Origin: Chromera velia
Taxonomy: Eukaryota > Sar > Chromeraceae
NCBI GenBank assembly: GCA_018398765.1
Contig: JAHBMJ010002015.1
Span: forward strand, 1 to 23,341
DNA: 23,341 nucleotides
Reading direction: 5' to 3'
Below the pieces are notes generated by a model. That model made no database searches and was not told where the DNA came from. It saw nothing but the letters and a program-made list of their open reading frames with translations. A program made the translations under genes and the position numbers. Positions 1 through 9,829 of this stretch are shown here, piece by piece (position 1 is the stretch's first letter; each line of letters starts with the position of its first letter).

Positions 1-1527
1 CCGAATTCATTCTGTCTTCTGCTTTCTGTCCCTCCCTCGGTCGGTCTGTTTTTGTAGTCCTCCCTTAGCCATCCATACATGTTCTCATTTCTGTGTTGGC
101 GTCCGTGTTCACATGCGCCCCTTTTCTTTTTTTGCTGAGTGCAGATCTTCCGAGGATCCAATTTGTATCGACGACTAAGAGAGGATGAGAAGATAGAATT
201 TTGCTCTTTCTTTTTGTTCTTCCTTCTTTTCGTCCATTCGCTCTACGTCGTTGCGCTCTCAAGCAAGAGGATTAGGTTGAGGGTTGGGGGGGGGGGTCGC
301 GAAAACGGCAGGAAGAAAAAGGGAAAGCAGAAGAGTGGGTGAGCAAAGACACATCCTTGCAGTGGGAGCCACAAAAAGGACGGGAAGTTTCGGTCGGTCG
401 GTTCGTTCGTCGGAGAGAGGCATGGAGGAAGATGAGAGCCGGTCGGCGCTGGATCAACGAAATTTGGCTGCAGCCCCAGCTTCTCCCTTCCTCCCTGTGG
501 TTTCGTTTTCTCTTCAGATGACGAGAGGAGACGAGAACGATGAAAGACCATCCAGGAGAACGATGGATGAGTCTAGTGGATGAGTCCATTGTAGACCGAA
601 TCGGAGTAGCTATCAGACACGGCTGCATTCCTGAGATTCCTGCTGATTTTCTCTCTGCATAGACCGATCGACCTGCAGGGTTGCGTCGTCAAATATTCGA
701 TAGCGTTGAAAAATCCTAGCCGTACATGCACGTGCTTGTTGTAGTATTGTGAAACGATCGGCGGAGAAGAAATTCTCACGGAACCCCATGCAGTGTTCCT
801 GCATGGACGCAAACTCAATCCGGAGTGCCCTTCTTTCGTTTTTTGTCCAACAGGGCTTTTTCATGCTTTATCTCCTCTAGCCGACCCTAATTTTGGCCTT
901 TTGCCAAGCTTCGTGCATACTGTAAATATAGACACATACAACTAGATAGGAATACGCCCAATAGAATCTTGAATAGATGCACCGCTATAACACAAACTGT
1001 ATCATTATCATCATCATCATCATACGCCATCGCCATCGGCCTATAAATCTAGCTACAAATAGGCGTCTAGCGTTCGGCGGCAACGCTTGAGGCAGTTCGG
1101 TTCTTTACAAGAGCAGTTCACTTTGATTTATACTTAATTTAAACCAAGATGCTTCTTTTCAAACTCTTCTACTTCCGGAGCAGCATGCTTATGCATGAAT
1201 GATACTGATTCATGGGATGTAGTCTGTCACCCATGCTAAGCTAGTTCATAACGTCATTCTAAAATTGTACGCTACAGTCTAGGCTACAGTCTGAAATTGA
1301 CTCTGAATATCAATTTATGTTACTTAAAAAACTGGTGACTAGGATTTGTGACTGGTTGACTTTACAATACCAGCAGCGCCGGCTAAGGTTTAGAATAAAA
1401 TAATATTAAATACGCTAGTAAATATATTACTAGATATGTTACCGGGTTCTCCTATAAAAGTGTACCAAAAAAATGTATTAATTTGTTGACCCCATTCAAC
1501 TTTGTGTCAAAGAGGAACAGACGTGGG
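1..1527. other. No supported gene; simple repeats only
   Basis: Several short open frames lie between 65 and 870 on both strands, but they overlap, have biased composition and show no motif I recognise. The longest on the plus strand (284-583) reads Arg/Ser-rich low-complexity protein. A minus frame of 83 codons with an ATG (613-864) is the least artificial-looking, but I cannot link it to any family. A run of G lies near 286-296 and an ATC microsatellite at about 1007-1023. From 900 to 1527 the DNA is AT-rich with no open frame of note. Confidence 0.5.
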
Positions 1528-1535
1528 AGTATGGA

Positions 1536-1590
1536 TAGTGACCATGTTTGATTTGATTATATTTGATTTGATTTGATTTGATTTGAGCTT
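1536..1590 (+). repeat. Left terminal inverted repeat of hAT-like element
   Basis: The repeat starts TAGTGACCATGTTTG and continues as tandem ATTTG pentamers ending in GAGCTT. Just inside it lies a subterminal palindrome-like patch around 1591-1630 built from the same CAAATATTTGA words. The first 14 bases match the reverse complement of the right end exactly. Confidence 0.7.
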
Positions 1591-1941
1591 CAACCTCAAA
1601 TATTTGATATTTGAGGTAAGATTTGAGGTTAACCTCTTAGGGTTGCTCACTGAGTCACTGACTTACTGTCACTGTGATCATTTTTCTCATGATAATAGTT
1701 ATCAGAACATTTCTGATGTGTGTTTCAAAAATTTAAAAAAATATATATATAATTATAATTTATCAGTTCCGTAAAAAAAATATGCCTGTGTGGCAGTGTA
1801 TATACACTAGTCACTGAGACTCACTCTAGTACTAATAGAGATTAAGAACATAAAATTAATAGATTTGAAATTGCATATGACTTTTTGTTGATACGATAAA
1901 GTTAGAGCATGTACCAAAATTGAGGTGACAATCACTCAGCT

Positions 1942-2849
1942 TTATGACACTTCCTTTTCCTCTTCTTCATGATCACTTTCTTCAATGTGAATCGAATCGA
2001 TCGGTGGTGGGAGCTGCTGAGAGCTTTTTCTCTGGCTTTTCGGCTTTCCGGGAGTGGGTGCTCCTGGGCTTCTATTCGGTTGCGGAGAGATGACAACGGG
2101 GTGAGACGGAGAACTGCGCACACGTTTGCTATTGCTGTTGGTGTTGGAACCGTCCTGTTTCTGGGCAGCTAAGCATCCAGAGTTGGTAAGTTCGGCTACC
2201 CTCTGTGCTGCGCCAGGGCCGACAACAAGCCTTTTGTGTTGGAGGTAAATATAAAGAGGTCGGTAGCCTTCCTCACCTGGAGTGATGACTTTCTCAGGAG
2301 GGGGAAGTTTCCCCCCAGCCTTCTCAGCATTTGCGTCTGCGGCCGCCTCCTTTAGTTTCAAAATTTAAATTGGTCCTCTTGCCGGGCCCTGCAGGAGCGG
2401 CCCCCCCTCCAGCACTGTCAGCAGCCCCCCCGTTGCCTTCTCCCTTACCTTTCTGGAACTGCTCCACACTGACAGGGAATATGGTCGTAGCCTTTCGACG
2501 CTCGGGGTCAGGGGCATACTGTAATCTCTCGTGGTTCACATTCAAAATATCCCAGTCATACAGCATGTCTCCTGTGGCGAATCGGTCAAAAGCGGGGTAC
2601 CTCACCCGTGGATCCGTCTCGTAGGTGACAATCTGCTTCTCATGCACCTTTACCAACTAATCAGCCCAATTCCATTGAGCCAACGGGAGGAGGCATGTCA
2701 GATTGTTTTGAAACCCCAACCACCGGATAGTCGTATGCGTCTGCAACACACACACACACACACATACATACACACACAGACACAGACACACACACACACA
2801 CACATACACACATACACACACACACACACACATACACATATACACACAC

Positions 2850-2892
<43 letters not shown>

Positions 2893-4509
2893 GAGAGAAA
2901 GAGAGAAAGAGAGAGGGAGAGAGTGGGAGAGAGAGAGAGAGAAAGAAAGAGAGAGAGAGAGAGAGAGGGGGAGGCGCTACGGAGTATGGTCAACCTGCGA
3001 CTTCTACGAGTTTTCGGTTTGCCCGTATCGGTGTGTCAAGTCGCATGTTGAACTGCACTCTGCTTCTCAGAAATTCCAGTTGGTGGAACAGACGGTTCAC
3101 TGGCTTCTGTGGACTCCAAGAGTCGCTCTGCAATCTTAAACCCTTCCTTCAAGAGGCTCTCACCGTTTGCTTGCACTTCTCCAGATGGAACGTCCTTGAA
3201 TTTTTGAAGTTCACATACAAGCGAAAGAAAATTTCCGAAACGTTCCCAGATCGATATGACCGACGTGCTACTGAAGACTTCTGAGAACTTTTCACAAGGT
3301 AAAGCAATGAACTCGTATGTTTCTGTTTGTTGCAGTGGTTACGTGCGTAGTCAGTGCAAGCTATGTGAAGCTGCAAAGAGACCTCGCACTGTCAGACAGA
3401 AACTGTGTTCACGACCCAAGACGGATGGTCTGCAAACTCCACTGAGGCTGATCGTTTCGTTCTGCTACCACGCTACGGAGTGTGGTACAGTGGCTAGTTG
3501 ATGCACGGAGCTCATCTGGTATAAGAAGTACTCTCATACAAGGTTCTTACTTCTAAATACTTCCTTACGGACTTTCATACGAAGGCTTGACTCACTGCTG
3601 ACTACATGCATGCGCGTAGCTTAATTGTATGGATGCAAATGCGCTCGAACTGCGCGCATCTCGATATGGCCTAACATGCTGCTTCGCGTACCATTGCGTA
3701 GCTGGCTAGCCTCACAACGTTACGGGAAGGGGGGAAGACGACATACCATTGTTCGCTTCATCACTTTCCCAAACAAAGAAACATTCGGTTTCGCCTCTGT
3801 GTGGTCGACCTCCTCTTTTTTGCTCTTGACGGCATTCTTCTTCTTTATGAACACCATCTGCAAGACGTCCTCTTCTTTCACCGGGGCGCTGAACTTGGCT
3901 ACTGTGGTATACAGGGGGTCCGATACCTTGACCAGCTTTCGCAATGCCTCGTTTTCTGTGAGATGAGGCGAGCCAGCACTGGCCAGAAAGTCAGTGGTCA
4001 GCATATCGCACTTGATTCTCTTCTCATGCGTCTCTGCATATGGTGCGACCACGGCTTCTGCTTCATCTTTGGTGGGGAAAAACGTTCGCATGTCAGGCTG
4101 CTTCGTCCCCCCCGCCCCCTCCGACCGCTTCTCCTACCTTTCCTGGAGCAGCTGCACATGTTAAAACTTTGTCAGACGTGATCGTCAAGCCATACTGATT
4201 GATGAGGTGGGTTTGAAAAGAACTGGTTGCCGCTGTTGCATACTCACAGCCACAAATAGTTTCTCCTTCCCCCTCGGCTCCTTGTATTTTCACCTGACAC
4301 TGAATTACATTTGCCCCCTTTTGCACGGACCATATTTTTTTTGCGTACCCGGCTCTAAAAACAAATGTCTCCTTCTTCCCGTTCGACCCTGTCGGATTGT
4401 GTGACATGTCTTTACGGGGTGTAAAATGTTTCCAGACGCTCAAAAAAGGGGCCGTAAAAGATGTTCCAGCACCGGAAAAGTCAACACAGCTGTTCGGGAA
4501 AACGTTCAA
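1942..4509 (-). CDS. Spliced hAT-like gene with degenerate BED finger, no catalytic core
   Basis: Model (minus strand): exon 4509-4138, intron 4137-4098 (40 bp, GTAGG...GCAG), exon 4097-3747, intron 3746-2657 (GTATGT...TTAG), exon 2656-2449, intron 2448-2337 (GTAAGG...GCAG), exon 2336-1942 ending TAA. All junction phases agree (0, 0, 1) and the joined frame has about 441 codons without a stop. Exon 1 shows SVWKHF, then IQCQV and SSFQTHLINQYG, resembling a BED zinc finger (Trp/Phe start, Cys pair, His-Leu) with one Cys lacking. Exon 2 has LTENEALRKLVKVSDPLY, like the stretch after the BED domain in hAT transposases. Exons 3 and 4 are charged and low-complexity, with an acidic C-terminus; no hAT dimerisation motif is seen. 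The true start is unclear: an in-frame TAA lies just before 4509, so either a 5' exon is missing or translation begins at the ATG at 4410. Role inferred: DNA-binding protein of the element. Confidence 0.5.
2745..2972. repeat. Compound CA then GA microsatellite
   Basis: About 110 bp of (CA)n with TA interruptions switches directly to about 118 bp of (GA)n with AAAG and GGGA variants. It lies inside the long predicted intron (2657-3746) of the hAT-like gene. Long apparent open frames here on both strands are products of the repeat, not genes. Confidence 0.9.
3036..3338 (-). other. Possible extra exon inside the long intron
   Basis: One minus frame is open for 101 codons, from the stop at 3339-3341 to the TGA at 3036-3038, with non-repetitive, protein-like composition (for example IWERFGNFLSLVCELQKF). 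An acceptor-like AACAG lies near 3322 and donor-like GTATGT and GTGAGAG sites lie within it. The acceptor is in phase 1 and does not fit the phase-0 exons on either side, so I could not place it in the gene. It could belong to an alternative transcript, be a relic of lost transposase, or be chance. Confidence 0.25.
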
Positions 4510-4769
4510 CTGATCGGTTTACCTCTGCATGAAGTAAAAAAGGGTGAAACGTTAATTTCAGTACAGCTCAAAACGTTTTTTTTTTGAGAGCAAACCATCA
4601 AGATTTAGGTTTTTTCATTTGAATCAGCATGCGTAACGGATCGGTACTTGCAAAAGTTTTTTTAAGACCTTCATATTTGAGGTTAAAAGTCATATTGATC
4701 AAATATTTGATCGTATTTGATAGGTCTTTAAACACTAGGTCCTCCCTGACTGGATATTTGATTTGAGCT

Positions 4770-4826
4770 TAAGCCCTATCTCAAATCAAATAAAATCAAA
4801 TCAAATCAAATGAAACATGGTCACTA
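4770..4826 (-). repeat. Right terminal inverted repeat of hAT-like element
   Basis: In reverse complement this end reads TAGTGACCATGTTTC and then ATTTG pentamers, mirroring 1536-1590 with a few substitutions and small phase differences in the pentamer run. Related CAAATATTTGATC words recur subterminally around 4675-4725. Confidence 0.7.
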
Positions 4827-4834
4827 GGTGTGGA

Positions 4835-5287
4835 CGTAGAGGTAGACAGCTAGCTCCAGTAGAAGTAGGCGCGTACTAAGCAGTCAGTACTGATTGACTG
4901 ACTAGGCTAGAAGGCACCTAAACGTTGAGGACTGAAGGGTATCAAGAGTAGCTATCAGTTGGCTGTATTGGTATTTAGATTGGTATGCAGAGTCATCTCT
5001 AAGAGTTTGAGTCAAGGTCTGTTCAAATCACTTCATTTCTGAGAGTTCGAGTCAAGTTCTGATCATTCATGATGTTTTCTCTGAGTCTCAAAATTCTGAA
5101 CTTTTGCTGTTTCGATTCCGAAATTGCACGTCTAAAACCGATCGTGAGTCAAGATACGTCTTTGCAACTGATGATCGGTCGTCTTACATCGATCTGTACC
5201 GATAGTCGGTCAAAAGAGTCATTCCGAGCTATATATATGACAGATTGTTTCCCTATATTTTCCTTCTATGCAAGCCAAAAAGCATTT
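4835..5287. other. Intergenic, no gene seen
   Basis: The stretch is AT-rich with short direct repeats, for example two near-copies of AGAGTT(T/C)GAGTCAAG at about 5000 and 5042. An open plus frame (5069-5350) runs into the tRNA-like sequence and has no recognisable motif. Confidence 0.4.
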
Positions 5288-5356
5288 ATCTTAGAATCGA
5301 ACCGGAGACCTTTTGTATGCGAATCCTACGTACTAACCACTCTGCCATGAAGGTGT
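5288..5356 (-). repeat. Degenerate tRNA-Ala-like sequence (SINE head or tRNA pseudogene)
   Basis: On the minus strand TGGCAGAGTGG (5347-5337) matches the Pol III A box and GGTTCGATTCT (5303-5293) the B box, about 33 bp apart. Between them TTCGCAT resembles the anticodon loop of tRNA-Ala (CGC). The acceptor, D, anticodon and T stems do not pair well, so this is not a functional tRNA. A tRNA-derived SINE head is the likeliest reading; no tail or target duplication was found. Confidence 0.5.
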
Positions 5357-5519
5357 CTTTCACTACAAAAGGTTACAGTGGTACTATGTGGTACTATACT
5401 TTTACTTCAATACTTTAATTCTGATTTTTCCTCTGATATTGCAGTATAATAAAACTATTACTATTAGGGTTTGTTAGAACGCCTCTTATTAGACTCTCCT
5501 GTCCAACGGTTCAAGTTCC

Positions 5520-5668
5520 ATATAACACGTCCCTCTTGCTTAAGACCGTCTTTCACGACGGTTTAGATATCTCATGCGCACATGCTTTGCGTGCAAAATC
5601 CAGAGTGACACAGTCCGTCAACATCACAACATTGTTGCATAATACGCCCCCCTTGCTTAAGACCCTGA
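5520..5668. repeat. Short direct repeat pair
   Basis: Two copies of a roughly 27-bp word, approximately ATA-ACACG/TACG-CCC-CTTGCTTAAGACC, lie at about 5520-5550 and 5638-5668. Nothing else nearby suggests a larger element. Confidence 0.4.
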
Positions 5669-6829
5669 ACGCATTTCTAAGCATCGAGCAGTGTCACACA
5701 AACCCGAGTTTGTTCAAGGTGTAAGTATGCAGAGATGGTTTAAGTGAGCGCGGAGACTTAGGGCTTCCGTCATACGAAAACCAGCGGAAGCCAGTCCGGA
5801 GCGTTCCAGGTTGTTCGTTCCGCTTAACAAAAAGTTGTGGAAGCTGCTCCGATTAGATGATCTGGTCCATCAACAGTATGGCCTGGTGTGGCCACCTTAG
5901 TTCACGTCTTTCGGGGAGGGGACGGGCAAGTCGATTTGAGGGTCACTGTGCGGGAGGTCGGTGACGGGTCATCGGAGACATCTGGAGTATCCAAAACGGC
6001 ACCCGTGTCTTCGATTGAGTTGTGGTAAGGTGCCGATTGAAGGATTCTTTGCCTAGAGTCTTTGCCTTCAAGCTCTCTCTCCGGTCGCCTTTGCTAAAAG
6101 CAGTTGGGGCTGTTGCTGAAAAGAGCTAGGTGGAAGTGATTTCAGTGAACAAGCTGGTTACCGGGTTTGTTACTACACAGCTCAACGTCGTCAGTTCAAA
6201 TCCTACCGTTGCAGTTGAAAGCTAGGTCGAAAGTCATCAGCTCCACTGCCGAAGGCTTCCACAGTGTCGTTGGGGTCAAATAAAGGTTCGTGGTGGTAGT
6301 GGATCTCAAGGTTTGTGGGAGAGTATCAACAAAAATCATACTCCTCACTCCAGGTGGTTACTTTTCCACCATAGCGCATGGACTAGGTCGTACGAAATCG
6401 TGCGAGGTTTTAGCCTTGAGCGTCTCGATGTAGTTGGTATCAAATGTATGGTGTAGATCTTCTAGGTGTTGTGTGTCACAGAGGATGACGCCGCTCCTGA
6501 GGCTGTCGTACAGCTTGGATAAACTCCAGACGGTGGTGTGTGTAGATGCTTTTCATTATTTTTTAGGCGTTCTCACAGAATCTCTTCGCGCTTGCTGGCC
6601 TTTGCCATGGTGTCTGAGAGTAGAGAGAGGAGACTTCTCCTAAGACTTCTCCGAAACAACACTTCTCAAAAGTGGCTCCATACCAGAAAGAGTGGCTCCA
6701 TACCAGAAAAAAGTAGTAGAAGATCTTTTTTGTGGGCTTTGTGATGTAAAACAAGCGGGCGTCTGCTTTGTGCTTGCCAGAGGGAAGTGGTTATAGGCAA
6801 ACCGACGGTAGGTTGATCGACCGATCATT
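5669..6829. other. Intergenic, no gene seen
   Basis: No open frame here carries a known motif. A box-B-like AGTTCAAATCC lies near 6200 after a weak A-box-like patch near 6152, but no cloverleaf forms. Confidence 0.4.
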
Positions 6830-6871
6830 GGGGAACTCGTATAAAATACTTTATGCAACGCCGTTGTATAA
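6830..6871 (+). repeat. Left terminal inverted repeat
   Basis: Inverted match of 8042-8083. It is followed at once by a second copy of the 21-bp near-palindrome (6872-6892), so the left end has two units and the right end one. Confidence 0.7.
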
Positions 6872-7001
6872 CCATGCAACGCCGTTGTATAACCCCCNCC
6901 CCCCCCGCAACCCTGAGATCGCCATTGCATAAGCGAATCATGAAGGCATCTCTGACCCCCGCCCCCCAAACAAGACGACTTGCATGCGCCTAGGCATACG
7001 C

Positions 7002-7266
7002 GGAAGGTGGAAGAAAAGAAGGAAGGAAAGAAGGAAGGAAAGAAGGAAGGAAAGAAGGAAGAAAAGAAGGAAAAAAAGAAGGAAGAAAAGAAGGAAGGAA
7101 AGAAGGAAGGAAAGAAGGAGGGAAGGAGGGAAGGAAGGAAGGAAGGAAGGAAGGAAGGAAGGAAGGAAAAAAGGAAGGAAGAAAGGAAGGAAGGAAGGAA
7201 GGAAAAAAGAAGGAAAGAAAGAAAGAAAAAAAGAAAGAAATTTAAAAGGAGAGAAGGAAAGAAGGG
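7002..7266 (+). repeat. Purine-only GGAA/GAAA tract
   Basis: Some 260 bases of the plus strand are almost pure purine, built from AAGGAAGG and AAAGAAGG words. Lys/Glu/Gly/Arg-rich frames across it are artefacts of the repeat. Long polypurine runs like this can adopt triplex (H-DNA) structure. Confidence 0.9.
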
Positions 7267-7267
7267 C

Positions 7268-7410
7268 CAGACTGCCTGACTGACTGACTGACGGATGGAC
7301 TGACTGACAGACGGACTGACTGACAGACTGACTGACTAACTGATTGACTGACTGACTGACCTAGCTGACTGACGGACTGATGGACAGACGGACGGGCGGA
7401 CAGACGGACT
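7268..7410 (+). repeat. GACT tetranucleotide minisatellite
   Basis: The tract consists of CTGA/GACT words with GACG and GACA variants, ending near a TGTACGAATG sequence. It abuts the purine tract. Ser/Val/Gln-rich frames on the minus strand come from this repeat. Confidence 0.9.
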
Positions 7411-8041
7411 GTACGAATGTGTAGCGCAGTGTAGCATTTACAGAGGGTTTCTACCATCTGCATGCATGCATGTGTGTCATCGGCTTGGATGGTTGACGAG
7501 CTGGGAGAGTACAATAAGTTCCGTTCGTCCGCCGAACAAAATAATGAAGAGTAAGAAAAACCCATTTTCACATAGGGTGAGAAAGAGGCAAGGACAGAGA
7601 GTGAAAAGGGGAGGAGCATGCAAGTACATATACCATAGGCATGCATGCATGTATACATGTATTTCGATCATACATCCATGATTATCACATATATCAAAAC
7701 ATAGTCCTCAAGCGGGGTAAGCTGAAGTGACGAGACGTTGTCCACCCTCATGTAGAGGCATACTTGAGACCAACAGATACCTGTAGACGGCATTGCAAGC
7801 CCGACTGAAGAGGAATAGCAAGAGAAGGCATGGAGATGGCTTGTGAAGACGGTGTTGTTCATTGTTTTACATAAGGGCAGGGAGCCAAAGAAAGGGTCTG
7901 CCACTTCTTCCCTCATGTTTTGGAATCTCAGAACTGTCCTTGATCGATTGCCGGTGCCTTTTAGTGTCCAGCCTTTGTCGAAAGGGGGGGCGTTGCATAA
8001 GGACCCCATTAAACCCCCCCCCCCCCCCCNCCCTCAACCTC

Positions 8042-8083
8042 TTATACAACGCCGTTGTATAAAGTATTTTGTATGAGTCCCCC
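8042..8083 (-). repeat. Right terminal inverted repeat
   Basis: In reverse complement it reads GGGGGACTCATACAAAATAC and continues into the same near-palindrome as the left end. A poly-C run with one N lies immediately inside it. Confidence 0.7.
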
Positions 8084-9829
8084 GCTGAGCTTTTCAAACA
8101 ACTGTTGTTGAGAATTCTCGGCCTTTGCATGCATGCATGCGCATGCGTCGGCTGCATGGCCACTGGTCGGTCCACCAACCGTCATACAGTCCTATTGCGC
8201 CGCCACTTAACCTCTGTTTGAAATTGTTGATTAAGGTTTTTGTTCTGTTTGAAATTCTCGCGTACACCGGCCAGCTCAAGCTTCTGAATACTTCCGATTC
8301 CACCCGTGTGAATCTTCTTTTGGTGGTGTTATCGGTCTTGACCATTTAATCAGCGTATGCAGCTTGATGTGGACCGTGTGATATAGACCGTGACATCGCA
8401 TGCTCCCGAGTTTCATGTATCTTCTTCTTTCATTGCAACAACGTGGTGCTTGTGCTCGAGTTGTCTCCTCAGCCTACAACATTGGATCTCTGAGACCGAA
8501 GACCTGGAGAGGAGGCGTCCCCCCTCTCAGGAAGGTCTCTCTTTATGCATTAACTTTCTTGAAAGGAAGATCTTCATATATACATCATGTACAATGCAGT
8601 GTAAGGCAAAGACTCGTATGCATACATCGTGCAGACGTTTTGTGGGTCGGCCAAGGAGGTGTCGATAGGTCCTCATCGCCCTTCCTTGCCGCCCTGGTAA
8701 GCAGGGTCATGAAGGCCACGAGCGTACGATGCCTCGCCCTCCCCTTTGCTACCGTCCTGGTTTATTGTCACGCCCCTTTATCAATCAATGACATACAATG
8801 GTCCTCTTTATCCAAACGGTTCACGGTTTGTTTGTTCATGAATGCAGGTTCTGCAAGCAGCCGTCTCTAACGACTTCCAGGTCTGTCAGAGTTCTGTATG
8901 CTGTCGACTGTTTTTACTACACCTTGCAGCCCTAGCTTAGCTCTATGATGCATCAACAAACATATCGTTGAAGGTCTCACAGCCTTTATGAGGCCTCTTT
9001 CAGCGACTCGTGGGTCTTGGCGACTCTGTGGTCTGCCTTAATGTTTACATTCTTTCGATATCATGTTCTCAATCTGTTCATGGCTGCTTGCAGAACGACT
9101 TCTCTGGGTCCAGGGCAACCTCTCGGCACCCGTGGGTTATATTGGCTATGGAAGGAACGCGGTGGCAGTTTTTGTCCTCCCAGAGTGGCGATGAAACCGT
9201 CCAGGTGCCCCAAGATGGGTGCTCCTCACAGGGGCCCACCCTTGTTCGACTTTAAGGTCAGCAGCTTTGATTTTCTTTCCATAGTTTGCTCGGCCTTTAG
9301 GCTAGCTCATTCTCTTTGATAAGTGTGTTTGCATAAGCGATCCGAGACTAATGTATTACTCATAGATATTCATTCATTGAATCATTCGGTCCTTGGCATC
9401 AGAGGAGGGAGAGGGTATGCAGGGGTTCTTCTTTTCATGTATCCATTTGCTGATATGTGGGTTCATGCAGAGAAGGCGTCCGTGTGTTCATATGCAGAGC
9501 AAGGAGCTTGGTCATAGAACCCTTTTCACGTATATCTCTTTTTACTACGTGCATTTTCTCGTTTTCACCTTCTTTCTCAGTACCGTTCCCACAAACCTTT
9601 ACAAAGAAAACATGCAGAGTAACGTTTCTTACAATTCACCCCCCTTTTTAAGCAGGTGACATTTCTTCCCCATGGAGACGAACAGCAAAGAGGAGGCGCA
9701 GCAAGAGAGGATCAGTCAGGGCAGTCAAGACTGATTTGAGTCAGTGTTTCTTTTGGTGCTTGCGAAAAGGAAAAAGGTGAGAAAGATGGAGAAAGAACTA
9801 CCACTTTGCCTTTTCTTTCATTTCCCTTG
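8084..9829. other. No supportable gene; scattered open frames
   Basis: Several frames of 60-160 codons occur. The plus frame at 8400-8870 and one near 9100-9255 have protein-like stretches preceded by TTGCAG or ATGCAG acceptor-like sites, and a minus frame with an ATG at 8345 begins MVKTDNTTKRRF. None shows a motif I recognise or joins into a consistent spliced model. Runs of TGCATGCATGC occur near 8130. Confidence 0.35.

Larger units (their letters stand above)
1536..4826 (-). mobile_element. hAT-like DNA transposon, 3.3 kb
   Basis: Both ends begin TAGTGACCATGTTT in inverted orientation and continue into ATTTG pentamer arrays, giving terminal inverted repeats of roughly 50 bp. TAGTG fits the YARNG terminal pattern known for hAT elements. 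The flanks are AGTATGGA (1528-1535) and GGTGTGGA (4827-4834), which match at 6 of 8 positions, as expected for an aged 8-bp hAT target duplication. The gene between the ends runs on the minus strand and has BED-like and hAT N-terminal features. Shared TA flanks would also allow a TA-duplicating superfamily, so the hAT call rests on gene plus termini together. I see no catalytic RNase H-like transposase core inside, so the copy is probably non-autonomous or has been modified. Confidence 0.62.
6830..8083. mobile_element. Non-autonomous element with 42-bp inverted termini
   Basis: The ends at 6830-6871 and 8042-8083 are inverted copies of each other, matching at 38 of 42 positions with every mismatch a transition. 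They begin GGGG(A/G)ACTC and end in the near-palindrome TTAT(A/G)CAACGCCGTTGTATAA. The interior has poly-C runs next to both ends (each with one unresolved base), a purine tract, a GACT minisatellite and no credible gene. No target duplication is visible, so the superfamily is unknown; the exact outer limits could be off by a few bases. Confidence 0.6.

Noticed and set aside
2531..3139. A 202-codon plus-strand frame
   Set aside because: Its bulk is His/Thr and Glu/Arg repeats from the CA/GA microsatellite.
5288..5356. Functional tRNA-Ala gene
   Set aside because: All four stems have several mismatches although the A and B boxes are good.
6130..6225. Possible tRNA with box-B-like AGTTCAAATCC
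   Set aside because: Acceptor and T stems do not pair and the A box is weak.
6980..7283. Lys/Glu- and Lys/Arg-rich frames of about 100 codons
   Set aside because: They translate the GGAA purine tract in different registers; no non-repetitive protein sequence is present.
1007..7650. A CRISPR-like array in the short tandem repeats
   Set aside because: No regularly spaced unique spacers; these are simple microsatellites in eukaryotic DNA.
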